Shown here piece by piece: positions 1 to 9,174 of a DNA stretch of 15,603 bases (within the stretch, counting starts at the first letter, position 1; every line of letters begins with the position of its first letter). Position numbers and translations under genes: made by a program. The DNA comes from Comamonadaceae bacterium (GTDB lineage Bacteria; Pseudomonadota; Gammaproteobacteria; Burkholderiales; Burkholderiaceae_C). The notes beneath the pieces were generated by a model, which saw only the letters and a program-made list of their open reading frames with translations, was not told the origin of the DNA and did no database searches. The stretch covers positions 1 through 15,603 of the forward strand of contig CANCCF010000080.1 of the NCBI GenBank assembly GCA_947374485.1, written 5' to 3'.

Positions 1-57
1 ACCGGCAACTTGACCGGCAATGTCACAGGCAATGTAACCGGCGACCTCACCGGCAAC
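1..57 (+). repeat. Tandem 12-bp TGN-coding repeats
   Basis: Within the adhesin frame, the codons for T-G-N/D followed by L or V recur every 12 bases for five units (residues 1-19). The copies differ at synonymous positions (acc/aca, aac/aat, gtc/gta), so this is an older or selected protein repeat rather than a fresh DNA duplication. The array probably continues upstream of the window. Confidence 0.8.
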
Positions 58-1347
58 GCCAGCACCGCCACCTATGCCACCACGGCAGGCGAGGTGGATG
101 CGGGCAACCTGACCGGTGATACCTTGGCTGGCAACGTGCTCAATTCCAGTTTGACATCGCTGGGCACCTTGTCGGCATTGAATGTCAGCGGCCCTAGCAA
201 CCTCATCGGCGCCACCACCATCAACATCGGCGCCAGCGTCGCCAGCACCACGATAGGCGGCGTGTCCAACCAGACCCTTTTGAACAGCGCGCTCAACGAG
301 ATCGGCAACAGCGGCGCCTATGCCACGGTGACCCACATTGGCGCAGGCGCTGCCAACCAAAGCACCACGACGGTCGGCAACAGCAATGCCCTGAGCACCG
401 TCAGCAGCCAGGCAGGTGCCAGCTACCAGACGCTGACCAATACCACGGCCACCATGGGCACCGGCAGCGGTGGCATGGTGCAAACCGATGCGGCAAGCGC
501 CACCATCCGTGCCTCCAGCAGCGGCGCACTGGCCACCAATGGCACGACCGGCACGATGGCGGTGAATGCGGGCGGCGGCTACACGGCCTACGCCACTTCG
601 CAAAGCACGGGTGCCATGAATTCGATTGGCAACGTGGTCGACAACAAGCTCTACACCAACAAGATCAGTGGCAACACCTTTGTGGATGGCAACGTCTACA
701 TCAACGGCACGCTGGACTACGTGTCGAGCAACTCGGCCAACACCACGGTGATTGGCAGCGGCGCAGGCGGCAGCATATTGCCCAACCCCACAGCGGCCGT
801 TGCCGCTGGCACGGCCATCGTGATGAAAGGCGCCACCGGCACGCAAACCGTGGTGGACGCCCATGGCAAGCTCAGCAACGTGACGGGCACGGCCACACAA
901 TCCACTGCGTCCATGACCCTGACCAACGGCATTGGCAACACCCACGGCCTGGTGGTGACAGAAACGCAGGCCACCCTGTCGGGCGGCACGCAGTCGAGCT
1001 CGCTGACCATGGCCGACAACGGCGCCACCTTCAGCGATTCGCAGACCGGCAGCCCGGTGCAGGTGCATGGCGTGAACGACGGCACAGGCGATTTCGACGC
1101 CGTCAATGTGCGCCAGTTTTCCGGCGCCATTGCCTCGGTGACGGCCATGGCCAATATTCCCCAAGTGGATCAGGACAAGAGCTTTGCCCTGGGCTTGGGC
1201 GTGGGCGGCTTCATGGGCAAGACGGCGCTGGCCGCGGGCCTGAGCTACCGCTTCACCCGCAACGGCGTGTTCAAGGCCAGCCTGTCCTCGGCCATGTCCC
1301 ACAGCAACACCGATACCCTGGGCCTGGGTGTGGCTTGGTCGTACTGA
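1..1347 (+). CDS. Trimeric autotransporter adhesin (YadA type), C-terminal part
   Basis: The reading frame is open from base 1, so the gene starts upstream; 448 codons and a TGA are visible. The product is a surface adhesin of the type V c secretion class: three copies form one outer-membrane barrel that exports and anchors the passenger. The visible N-terminal end has tandem TGN/TGD tetrapeptides, followed by about 340 residues rich in Thr, Ala, Ser, Gly and Asn with no cysteine, typical of repetitive beta-structured stalk or head. At residues 366-373 is a neck-like motif (DAVNVRQF). Residues 375-448 match the YadA anchor: a short helix (GAIASVTAMANIPQ), then four amphipathic beta-strands ending in an aromatic residue (GLGVAWSY). 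The anchor assignment is firm. Ligand and host cannot be inferred. The gene converges on the opp operon and is probably unrelated to it. Confidence 0.9.
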   Translation, partial: TGNLTGNVTGNVTGDLTGNASTATYATTAGEVDAGNLTGDTLAGNVLNSSLTSLGTLSALNVSGPSNLIGATTINIGASVASTTIGGVSNQTLLNSALNEIGNSGAYATVTHIGAGAANQSTTTVGNSNALSTVSSQAGASYQTLTNTTATMGTGSGGMVQTDAASATIRASSSGALATNGTTGTMAVNAGGGYTAYATSQSTGAMNSIGNVVDNKLYTNKISGNTFVDGNVYINGTLDYVSSNSANTTVIGSGAGGSILPNPTAAVAAGTAIVMKGATGTQTVVDAHGKLSNVTGTATQSTASMTLTNGIGNTHGLVVTETQATLSGGTQSSSLTMADNGATFSDSQTGSPVQVHGVNDGTGDFDAVNVRQFSGAIASVTAMANIPQVDQDKSFALGLGVGGFMGKTALAAGLSYRFTRNGVFKASLSSAMSHSNTDTLGLGVAWSY

Positions 1348-1360
1348 AGCCCCGGCTTCA
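1345..1360. terminator. Palindrome holding both convergent stop codons
   Basis: A perfect inverted repeat: arms TGAAGCC (1345-1351) and GGCTTCA (1354-1360) with CC between them. The left arm begins with the adhesin TGA and the right arm, read on the other strand, begins with the oppF TGA. It can form a short hairpin in either transcript but no T-run follows on either side. A role as a weak bidirectional terminator or mRNA 3' end is therefore only a guess. Confidence 0.4.
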
Positions 1361-2381
1361 GACCAGTATGCAGGCGGCCCGCGTGTCGCCGTGGATGGGC
1401 CGCAGCGCGGGCACCTCCAGCGCGCAGCGCGCCTCGGCCATGGGGCAGCGGGTGCGGAACACGCAGCCGCTGGGCGGGTGGATGGGCGAGGGCAGGTCGC
1501 CCTGCAAAATCTGCACCTGCTTGTGGCGCTCCAGCACCGGGTCGGGAATCGGGATGGCCGACATCAGCGCCCGGGTGTAGGGGTGGGTGGGCCGGGCAAA
1601 CAGCGACGCCTTGCTGGCCGTCTCCATGCAACGGCCCAGGTACATCACCATCACGCGGTCACTGATGTGGCGCACCACCGCCAGGTCGTGCGCAATGAAG
1701 ACCAGCGCCAGTCCCAGTTCCTGTTGCAGCTCTTTGAGCAGGTTGATGATTTGCGCCTGGATGGACACGTCCAGCGCTGACACCGGCTCGTCACACACAA
1801 TCAATTTGGGCTCCATCACCAAGGCGCGCGCGATGCCAATGCGCTGGCTCTGCCCGCCCGAAAACTCGTGCGGGTAGCGGTTGAGGTGCTGCTCGCTCAG
1901 GCCCACCTTGGGCAGCATGGCGCGCACCCGGCGCAGGGTCTCCTGGCTGCCGAGTTCCGGGCGGTGCGTGCGCAGCGGCTCGGAGACGATCTGGGCCACC
2001 GTCATGCGCGGGTTGAGGCTGGCCAGCGGGTCCTGAAAAATCATCTGCACGCTGCGCCGCATGGCCAGCCACTGCGACTCGGGTGCACCCAGCATCTCCT
2101 GGCCCTGCCATTGCACACTGCCGGAGGTGGCTGGCGTCAGGTTCAGCACGGCGCGCGCCAGGGTGGATTTGCCGCAGCCGGATTCGCCCACCACACCCAG
2201 CGTTTCGCCTGCAAACAGGTCAAAGGAAATGCCGTCCACCGCCTTCAAGGTGGCCGCAAGCGTCCAGGGCCAGTCGTGCGGCTGGCGCACCTGGAAGTGC
2301 ACTTTCATGTCGCGCACCCGCAGCAGGGGCAACTGTGGTGGTGGTGCCGGTGCGGGTGCCTGTGGCGGGGCTGAGGCTGCT

Positions 2382-2389
<8 letters not shown>
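1358..2389 (-). CDS. oppF: Oligopeptide ABC transporter ATP-binding protein OppF
   Basis: One of the two ATPases that power peptide import at the inner membrane. The 343-residue protein has Walker A GESGCGKS (68-75), Q-loop FQDP (118-121), signature SGGQ (177-180), Walker B LIVCDEP (196-202) and H-loop His234. After the ABC core comes the Opp/Dpp C-terminal domain with THPYTRAL and a CxFRTRCPxxxxRC cysteine group (309-322), which in this family can hold an iron-sulfur cluster. The start is supported by GGGAG just upstream. Residues 8-20 are an Ala/Pro-rich leader before the fold begins. The start overlaps the oppD stop by 8 bp, so translation is probably coupled. OppF versus DppF is decided by the operon's OppA-type binding protein. 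Confidence 0.93.
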
Positions 2390-3383
<994 letters not shown>

Positions 3384-3387
3384 GGCG

Positions 3388-4299
3388 CTAGCGTTCCTTC
3401 GGGTCGAGCGCGTCGCGCAGCCCGTCGCCGATGTAGTTGAAGCAGTACAGCGTGAGCGAGAGCAGCGCCGCCGGAAACAGCAGCATCCAGGGCGAGACCT
3501 CCATCACCGCCGTGCCGTCATGGATGAGCACGCCCCAGCTCGTCATGGGCTCCTGGATGCCCAGGCCCAGAAAGGACAGCACCGACTCGGTGAGGATCAC
3601 GCCTGGCACGGTGACCGTGGTGTAGATCACCACAATGCCCAGCAGGTTGGGCACGATGTGCTGGAAGATGATGCGCCGCCTGGGCACGCCAATGGCGCGC
3701 GCCGCCTCCACAAACTCGCGCGAGCGCAGCGACAGGGTCTGGCCGCGCACCACGCGCGCCATGTCCATCCACGAAAACACGGTGATGGTCAGCACCACCA
3801 GATAAAACTCGCGCCCCAAGAGCGTGACCATCAGGATGGCAATCAGCAAATAGGGCACGGCATACATCATGTCCACCACGCGCATCATGAGCGCGTCCAC
3901 CCTGCCTCCCAAGAAGCCCGCAACGGCACCCCAGACAATGCCCATGCTGACCGAGCTGAGCGTGGCCAGCAGCCCCACCATGAGCGAGATGCGTCCGCCC
4001 ATCAGGCAGCGCACCAGCAGGTCACGGCCCGACTCGTCGGTGCCGAACCAGTGCATGTGCAGCCAGGTGGGCGCGCGGCTCATGGCCTCCCAGTCGCTTG
4101 TGTCAAAAGCATTGGGCAGCAGCCAGGGGCCCACGATGCAGGCCAGCGCCACCAGCACCAGCAGCACCAGGCTGGCCATGGCCGCGCGGTTGCGCGCAAA
4201 GCGCACGCGGGCCGCTGCCCAGGGGCTGCGCCCGCGCCAGGCGGGTTGCAGGCCCTCCTGGCTGGCGGCCGGTGTGGGCAGGGGGTGTTGCAAGAGCAT
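3388..4299 (-). CDS. oppC: Oligopeptide ABC transporter permease OppC
   Basis: Inner-membrane permease of the peptide importer, 303 residues, the usual length for OppC. A cytoplasmic N-terminal stretch of about 40 residues precedes the first membrane helix (about 41-61). A periplasmic loop with the OppC/DppC motif FGTDESGRDLL follows, then five further hydrophobic segments. The cytoplasmic EAA loop that docks on the ATPase reads EFVEAARAIGVPRRRI. The C-terminus DGLRDALDPKER is characteristic of OppC/DppC. The start is 11 bp after the oppB stop with AGGGAT upstream. The extra N-terminal region is normal for OppC relative to OppB. Confidence 0.94.
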   Translation of the reverse strand: MLLQHPLPTPAASQEGLQPAWRGRSPWAAARVRFARNRAAMASLVLLVLVALACIVGPWLLPNAFDTSDWEAMSRAPTWLHMHWFGTDESGRDLLVRCLMGGRISLMVGLLATLSSVSMGIVWGAVAGFLGGRVDALMMRVVDMMYAVPYLLIAILMVTLLGREFYLVVLTITVFSWMDMARVVRGQTLSLRSREFVEAARAIGVPRRRIIFQHIVPNLLGIVVIYTTVTVPGVILTESVLSFLGLGIQEPMTSWGVLIHDGTAVMEVSPWMLLFPAALLSLTLYCFNYIGDGLRDALDPKER

Positions 4300-4310
4300 G
4301 GCGCGTATCC

Positions 4311-5231
4311 CTAGTAGCGGATCTTCGGGTCCAGCAGCGCGTAGCCCAGGTCCACCAGCAGGTTGAAGAGCACGGCCACCACCGTCACCAGCACCACCAG
4401 GCCCAGCACCAGGGTGTAGTCGCGGTTGCCCGCGCCGCTCACGATCAGTTTGCCCAGGCCCGGCAGCGAGAACACCGACTCGGTCACCACCGCCGATGTG
4501 ATGGACGCGATGGCCAGCGGCCCAATCAGCGAGACCACCGGCAGCAGCGCGGGCTTGAGGGCGTGGCGCAGCACCACGGTGCGCATGGGCAGGCCCTTGG
4601 CGCGGGCGGTGCGGATGTAGTTGCTGCCCAGCACCTCGATCATGCTGCCGCGCATCACGCGCGCAATGGTCGCCACGTTGATGATGACCAGCAGCACCAT
4701 GGGCAGCACCATGTAGCGCGGATCAAAGCCGTTCCAGCCGCCTGCAGGCAACCACGGCAGCCAGATGGCAAACACCAGAATCAGCACCGGCCCCAGCACA
4801 AAGGAGGGGAAGGCATTGCCCACGTTGCCCAAGAGCATCACGCCATAGTCCACCGCGCTGTTTTGCCGCAGCGCCGCCACACAGCCCAGGGCCACACCCA
4901 CAAACAGCGAGATCAGCAAGGAGCCACCACCCACGGTGGCCGACACCGGCAGCGCAGTGGCCACCAGCTCGTTGACGCTCCAGTCGGCATAGCGGAAGGA
5001 CACGCCGAGGTCGCCATGCAAGACGCTGTTGAGGTAGAGCAGGTACTGCTTCCACAGTGGTTCGTCGAGGTGGTATTTGGCGTTCAGGTTGGCCAGCACG
5101 GCGGCCGAGATGCGGTGCTCCTTGTCGAACGGGCCGCCGGGCGTGAAGTGCAGCATCAGGTAACACACGGTGATGACGGCCAGCAGCGTGGGCAGCGTGG
5201 CCAGCAGGCGGCGCAGGGCGTAAGACCACAT
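4311..5231 (-). CDS. oppB: Oligopeptide ABC transporter permease OppB
   Basis: Second permease subunit, 306 residues. It opens with the family's short cytoplasmic start and first helix (about 9-29), then the long periplasmic loop with TPGGPFD and the YHLDEPLWKQY segment, and HGDLGVSF. Further helices are followed by the EAA loop (NYIRTARAKGLP) and the C-terminal LLDPKIRY seen in OppB proteins. TPGGPFD is typical of OppB rather than DppB. It starts 13 bp after the oppA stop with AAGGG as binding site. With OppC it forms the channel fed by OppA. Confidence 0.95.
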   Translation of the reverse strand: MWSYALRRLLATLPTLLAVITVCYLMLHFTPGGPFDKEHRISAAVLANLNAKYHLDEPLWKQYLLYLNSVLHGDLGVSFRYADWSVNELVATALPVSATVGGGSLLISLFVGVALGCVAALRQNSAVDYGVMLLGNVGNAFPSFVLGPVLILVFAIWLPWLPAGGWNGFDPRYMVLPMVLLVIINVATIARVMRGSMIEVLGSNYIRTARAKGLPMRTVVLRHALKPALLPVVSLIGPLAIASITSAVVTESVFSLPGLGKLIVSGAGNRDYTLVLGLVVLVTVVAVLFNLLVDLGYALLDPKIRY

Positions 5232-5244
5232 GGCAGTGGCGCCC

Positions 5245-6885
5245 TTAGTGTTTGCGAATGAAAAGCTCTTTGCCGCGGTAGCGGTCCAGCGCGTTGGTCT
5301 CGGTGTAGCCGCCCACCCAGGGCTTGACCAGGCGCGGCACGGTGTATTGCAGGAGCGAGATGATGGGGTAGTCTTCCATCACCAGCTGGGCGGCTTGGGT
5401 CAGCAGGGCCTGGCGTTTTTTCGGGTCGCTGGCCAAGTTGCCCTGGTCGATGAGGGCCTCGGCCTGGCGGTTGCAGTTGCGCTGGTTGTTCTGGTCGGAG
5501 TCGCACTGCACCAGGGTCAGGAAGGTGGTGGCGTCGTTGTAGTCGGCCACCCAGCCGTTGCGCGCAATCTGGTATTCGCCGTCCACCCGGCGCTTGATCA
5601 GCACTGTGAACTCCATGGCCTCCAGCTCGGTGTCCAGACCCAGCTTGGTCTTCCACTCGGAGGCGGCAAAGATGGCCATCTTCTTGTGGTACTCGCTGTT
5701 GTTGTAGGCAAAGCGCAGTTTGGTTCCCGGCCGCACACCGGCTTCCGTCAGCAATTTCTTGGCCTCGGCCACGCGCTTCTCCATGGGCCAACTGGCCCAG
5801 TCGTAGGTGGTGACATCGGCCCCGGCCGTGCCCTTGACGATCAGGCCATAGGTGGGCAATTGGCCGTCGGCGGTGACGCGCTGGGCCAGGATGTCGCGGT
5901 CTATCACCAGGGAGAGCGCCTTGCGCACCCGCACGTCTTTGAGCAGCGGGTCTTTGACATTGAATGAGTAGTAGCGCAAGGCCAGTTGCGGGGTGTTGTG
6001 GATGTCCTTGGGGTACTGGGCCTTGTATTTTTCGTAGGTGCCGGGGGGCAACTGGTAGACCCATTCGTTTTCACCGGACTCGTAGAGCTTGACGTCGGTG
6101 TTGCCGTCTTCCACCGCCAAGTAGGTGAACTTGGTGAGCTGTACGTTTTTGCTGTCCCAGTACTTCGGGTTCTTGGTCAGCACAATCTTGTTGTTGACCT
6201 GCCAGTCCGAGAGCACAAAGGCGCCGTTGCTCACCATGTTGGCCGGGCGCACCCAGTCTTTGCCGAATTTCTCGACGGTGGCGCGGTGCACCGGGCTGAA
6301 TTGCGCATTGGCCACCAGCGCGGGCATGAAGCTCACCGGAAAAGGCGTTTTGATTTCCAGCGTGTATTTGTCGGGGGCGCGCACGCCCAAAGTGGTGGGT
6401 GCCGACTTGCCCGCCACGATTTCCTTGCCGTTGACCATGAAGATGCCGTAGGTGGCGGCGTATTCCGAGGCCATCTTGGGGTCCAGAAAGCGGCGCAGGG
6501 CGTAGACGAAATCTTCGGCAGTGACAGGGTCGCCGTTGGACCATTTGGCGTTCTGGCGCAGCTTGAAGACCCAGGTGGTGGGCTCGGTCTGCTTCCAGCT
6601 CTCGGCCACGCCGGGGACGATTTTGCCGGCCCCGTCTTCGGCCGTCAGGCCTTCAAACAGGTCGCGCACCACATTGCTGGCGGGCACGCCCTGGGGCAGG
6701 GCCGGGTCCAGTGAATCGGGTTCGGAGCCGTTGTTGCGGATGAGCTCCTGGCGCTCGGCCAGCTGGGTGCCGGGGGGGATGGTGGCTGCAAGCAGGGGGC
6801 CACTAAGGGCTGCCACGCTGCACCACAAGACTGCGGTCAGGGCAGTACGGTTCCAGCATGTGGGCAAGGATTGGGGCGAAGGCAT
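5245..6885 (-). CDS. oppA: Periplasmic oligopeptide-binding protein OppA (start corrected)
   Basis: Solute-binding protein (SBP family 5) that delivers peptides to OppBC. The frame is open 35 codons further upstream, but ATG at 6885 is preferred: AGGAG sits just before it and a signal peptide begins at once, with Arg13, a hydrophobic core at about 15-28 and a likely cleavage near LLAA (31-34). This gives 546 residues, close to the E. coli OppA length. Family landmarks are EPDSLDPAL near the mature N-terminus, GVAESW, KWSNGDPVTAEDFVYALRR, DVRVRKALSLVIDRD and RNGWVADYND (442-451). Cys461 and Cys471 could form a small disulfide (inference). There is no lipobox, so it is a soluble periplasmic protein. 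It heads the operon, as expected for the most abundant subunit. Confidence 0.94.
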   Translation of the reverse strand: MPSPQSLPTCWNRTALTAVLWCSVAALSGPLLAATIPPGTQLAERQELIRNNGSEPDSLDPALPQGVPASNVVRDLFEGLTAEDGAGKIVPGVAESWKQTEPTTWVFKLRQNAKWSNGDPVTAEDFVYALRRFLDPKMASEYAATYGIFMVNGKEIVAGKSAPTTLGVRAPDKYTLEIKTPFPVSFMPALVANAQFSPVHRATVEKFGKDWVRPANMVSNGAFVLSDWQVNNKIVLTKNPKYWDSKNVQLTKFTYLAVEDGNTDVKLYESGENEWVYQLPPGTYEKYKAQYPKDIHNTPQLALRYYSFNVKDPLLKDVRVRKALSLVIDRDILAQRVTADGQLPTYGLIVKGTAGADVTTYDWASWPMEKRVAEAKKLLTEAGVRPGTKLRFAYNNSEYHKKMAIFAASEWKTKLGLDTELEAMEFTVLIKRRVDGEYQIARNGWVADYNDATTFLTLVQCDSDQNNQRNCNRQAEALIDQGNLASDPKKRQALLTQAAQLVMEDYPIISLLQYTVPRLVKPWVGGYTETNALDRYRGKELFIRKH

Positions 6886-6913
6886 GGCAGGCTCCTGTGT
6901 CGGAAAACAAGGG

Positions 6914-6933
6914 ACCGCGCGGGCATGCGCGGT
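6914..6933 (-). other. GC-rich hairpin in the oppA leader
   Basis: Arms ACCGCGC (6914-6920) and GCGCGGT (6927-6933) pair perfectly over seven bases around a 6-base loop. It ends 28 bases before the oppA ATG, so it lies in the probable 5' untranslated region. On the transcribed strand it is followed by CCCTTGTTTT, too interrupted for a convincing terminator. It may affect message stability or expression, but no known riboswitch or leader is recognised. Confidence 0.4.
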
Positions 6934-7005
6934 GGTTTCCTCCGGCCTGAATGTCTTGTCGTCGCGTGCCCTGCAAGGCACACCATCCACTGTAGCGAAG
7001 CCAAC

Positions 7006-7036
7006 AAAAAAAGGGAGCCTTGCGGCTCCCCTTTTT
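7006..7036 (-). terminator. Rho-independent terminator of htpG
   Basis: Stem GGGAGCC/GGCTCCC (7013-7019 and 7024-7030) with a 4-base loop, flanked by an A-run at 7006-7012 and C plus five Ts at 7031-7036. On the - strand the hairpin is followed by seven Ts, a textbook terminator 24 bases after the htpG stop. The symmetric flanks would also let it act on + strand transcripts. It separates htpG from the opp operon, so oppA must have its own promoter between about 6886 and 7005. Confidence 0.9.
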
Positions 7037-7059
7037 GATAAACGTCAAGCTTGGGTGGC

Positions 7060-9054
7060 TTACACCAGCAAGGCGTTCACGCGCTTCACATAGGCGGCCG
7101 GGTCGTCCGGCAGGCCACCTTCGGCCAACAGGGCCTGGTCGAACAGGATGTGCGCCAGGTCGTGGAAGTGCACCGAGCCATCGAGCTTTTTCACCAGCGC
7201 GTGTTCGGCGTTCACCTCCAGCACCGGCTTGACTTCAGGTGCGGTTTGGCCAGCCTGCTTGAGCATGCGCGCCAGCTGCGTGCTCATGCCGTGGTCTTGC
7301 ACCACCAGGCAGGCCGGGCTGTCCACCAGGCGGGTGGTGACGCGCACGTCCTCGGCCTTGTCTTTCAGTGCTTCTTTCAATTTGGCCAGCACGGGCTTGA
7401 AGGTTTCGGCAGCCTCTTCGGCAGCCTTCTTCTCGGTCTCGTCTTGCAGGCTGCCCAGGTCGACTGCGCCCTTGGCCACGCTTTGCAGTGGTGTGCCATC
7501 GAAGTCGTGCAGGTAGTTCAGCGCCCACTCGTCCACACGGTCCGTCATCAAGAGCACTTCAATGCCCTTTTTCTTGAACACTTCCAGGTGCGGGCTGTTC
7601 TTGGCTGCCGCCAGGCTGTCGGCGGTGATGTAGTAAATCGCCTCCTGCCCCTCCTTCATGCGCGCCTTGTAGTCGGCCAGCGAGACGGCTGCGGTGTCGC
7701 TCTGGGTGGAGGCAAAGCGCAGCAGTTTGGACAGGCGCTCCTTGTTGCCAAAGTCTTCGCCCAGGCCTTCTTTCAATACGGCGCCAAATTCTGCGTAGAA
7801 CTTGCTGTATTTACCCGCGTTCTTTTCCGCTTCTGCTTTTTCATCAGCGCTCAAAACGTCGGTCACGCCATCCGCACCGGCTTCTGGCACCATGTCGTTC
7901 TTGGCCAGGTCTTCCAGCATGGACAGCACGCGCTTGGTGCAACCCTCGCGGATGGCTTTGACGTCGCGGCTCTCTTGCAGCAGCTCGCGGCTGACGTTCA
8001 GGGGCAGGTCGGCCGAATCCACCACGCCTTTGACAAAGCGCAGGTAGGTGGGCAGCAGGGCCTCGGCATCGTCCATGATGAAGACGCGTTTGACGTACAG
8101 CTTCAGGCCGCCCTTTTTGTCGCGGTTCCACAGGTCTTGCGGCGCTTTGCCCGGGATGTAGAGCAGCTGCTTGTATTCAGTGCTGCCTTCCACCCGGTTG
8201 TGGGTGTGGGCAAGCGGTGCTTCGAAGTCGTGGCTGATCTGCTTGTAGAAATCGTCGTACTGCTCTTGCGTGATGTCTTTCTTGGCGCGGCTCCAGATGG
8301 CGTTGGCCTTGTTGACGGTTTCCCACTCGCCGGTCTTGACCATGGCGCCGGGCTGGCGGCCGCCTTCTTCGTTGCCGGGGGTGATCAGCTCGCCGTCTTT
8401 CCACTCTTCCTTTTCCATCTGGATGGGCAGGCTGATGTGGTCGGAGTACTTGTTGACAATGCCCTTGACCTTCCAGCTCTGGGTGTAATCCAGCGCGTCG
8501 TCGCGCAGGTGCAGGATGACGCTGGTGCCCCGCGCTTCGCGTGTGATGCTTTCCACCTCAAAGGCGCCACCACCGCTGGCGCCGCCGTCGCTGACCCAGC
8601 GCACGCCCTGGTCGGCGGGCAAACCTGCGCGGCGCGATTCCACGGTGATCTTGTCGGCCACGATGAAGCCGGAGTAAAAGCCCACGCCAAACTGGCCGAT
8701 GAGTTGCGAGTCGGCCTTCTGGTCGCCGCTCAACTTGCTGACGAAATCCTTGGTGCCGCTCTTGGCAATGGTGCCCAGGTTGTCAATGGCTTCCTGTTGG
8801 CTCAAACCAATGCCGTTGTCGGTGATGGTCAGCGTCTTGGCGTCCTTGTCGAGCACCAGGCGCACCTTGAGTTCGGAGTCGTTCTCGTAGAGGGCGGGGT
8901 TGTTGATGGCTTCAAAGCGCAGCTTGTCGCAGGCGTCCGACGCGTTGGAGATCAGCTCGCGCAGAAAGATTTCTTTGTTGGAGTACAGCGAGTGGGTGAC
9001 CAGGTGCAGCAGTTGTGCGACTTCGGCCTGGAAAGAGAGGGTTTGCTTGCTCAT
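7060..9054 (-). CDS. htpG: Molecular chaperone HtpG (bacterial Hsp90)
   Basis: ATP-dependent cytosolic chaperone that works as a homodimer with DnaK in protein remodelling. The 664-residue protein shows the GHKL ATPase domain: LRELISNASDA (31-41) with the catalytic Glu33 and Mg-binding Asn37, DNGIG (79-83, Asp79 contacts adenine), GTIAKSGT (94-101) and the lid glycines GQFGVGFYS (120-128). The middle domain carries LYVKRVFI, LPLNVSRELLQ and the SREL-type loop. The C-terminal part is the dimerisation domain. It is about 40 residues longer than E. coli HtpG, with extra residues near 155-163 (Gly/Ala/Ser) and around GNEEGGRQPGAM. The ribosome binding site is weak. A sigma-32-like promoter lies upstream and a terminator downstream, so it is probably a single-gene transcript. 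Confidence 0.97.
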   Translation of the reverse strand: MSKQTLSFQAEVAQLLHLVTHSLYSNKEIFLRELISNASDACDKLRFEAINNPALYENDSELKVRLVLDKDAKTLTITDNGIGLSQQEAIDNLGTIAKSGTKDFVSKLSGDQKADSQLIGQFGVGFYSGFIVADKITVESRRAGLPADQGVRWVSDGGASGGGAFEVESITREARGTSVILHLRDDALDYTQSWKVKGIVNKYSDHISLPIQMEKEEWKDGELITPGNEEGGRQPGAMVKTGEWETVNKANAIWSRAKKDITQEQYDDFYKQISHDFEAPLAHTHNRVEGSTEYKQLLYIPGKAPQDLWNRDKKGGLKLYVKRVFIMDDAEALLPTYLRFVKGVVDSADLPLNVSRELLQESRDVKAIREGCTKRVLSMLEDLAKNDMVPEAGADGVTDVLSADEKAEAEKNAGKYSKFYAEFGAVLKEGLGEDFGNKERLSKLLRFASTQSDTAAVSLADYKARMKEGQEAIYYITADSLAAAKNSPHLEVFKKKGIEVLLMTDRVDEWALNYLHDFDGTPLQSVAKGAVDLGSLQDETEKKAAEEAAETFKPVLAKLKEALKDKAEDVRVTTRLVDSPACLVVQDHGMSTQLARMLKQAGQTAPEVKPVLEVNAEHALVKKLDGSVHFHDLAHILFDQALLAEGGLPDDPAAYVKRVNALLV

Positions 9055-9123
9055 AGGTTTTCTATAGGTCTAAAACAAAGGATTGTGTCTGGTTGGCTCG
9101 GCCTTGCCGGCGAAGCAACTGGT

Positions 9124-9151
9124 AAATGTGGGCAGGGTGGCGAATTTCAAG
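9124..9151 (-). promoter_or_regulatory. Sigma-32 (RpoH) heat-shock promoter of htpG
   Basis: Read on the - strand: -35 element CTTGAAA (9151-9145), 13-base spacer, -10 element CCACATTT (9131-9124). The E. coli heat-shock consensus is CTTGAAA, 11-16 bases, then CCCCATNT. The -35 is perfect and the -10 has one mismatch. Transcription should start near 9117, giving a leader of about 60 bases before the htpG ATG. The gene downstream is a classic RpoH target, which strongly supports the match. Confidence 0.8.
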
Positions 9152-9174
9152 TGGCAGACCGTCCGGTCAATTTC

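Noticed and set aside
6886..6990. N-terminal extension of OppA to ATG 6990
   Set aside because: It would bury the signal peptide 35 residues inside the protein, and the better ribosome binding site is next to ATG 6885.
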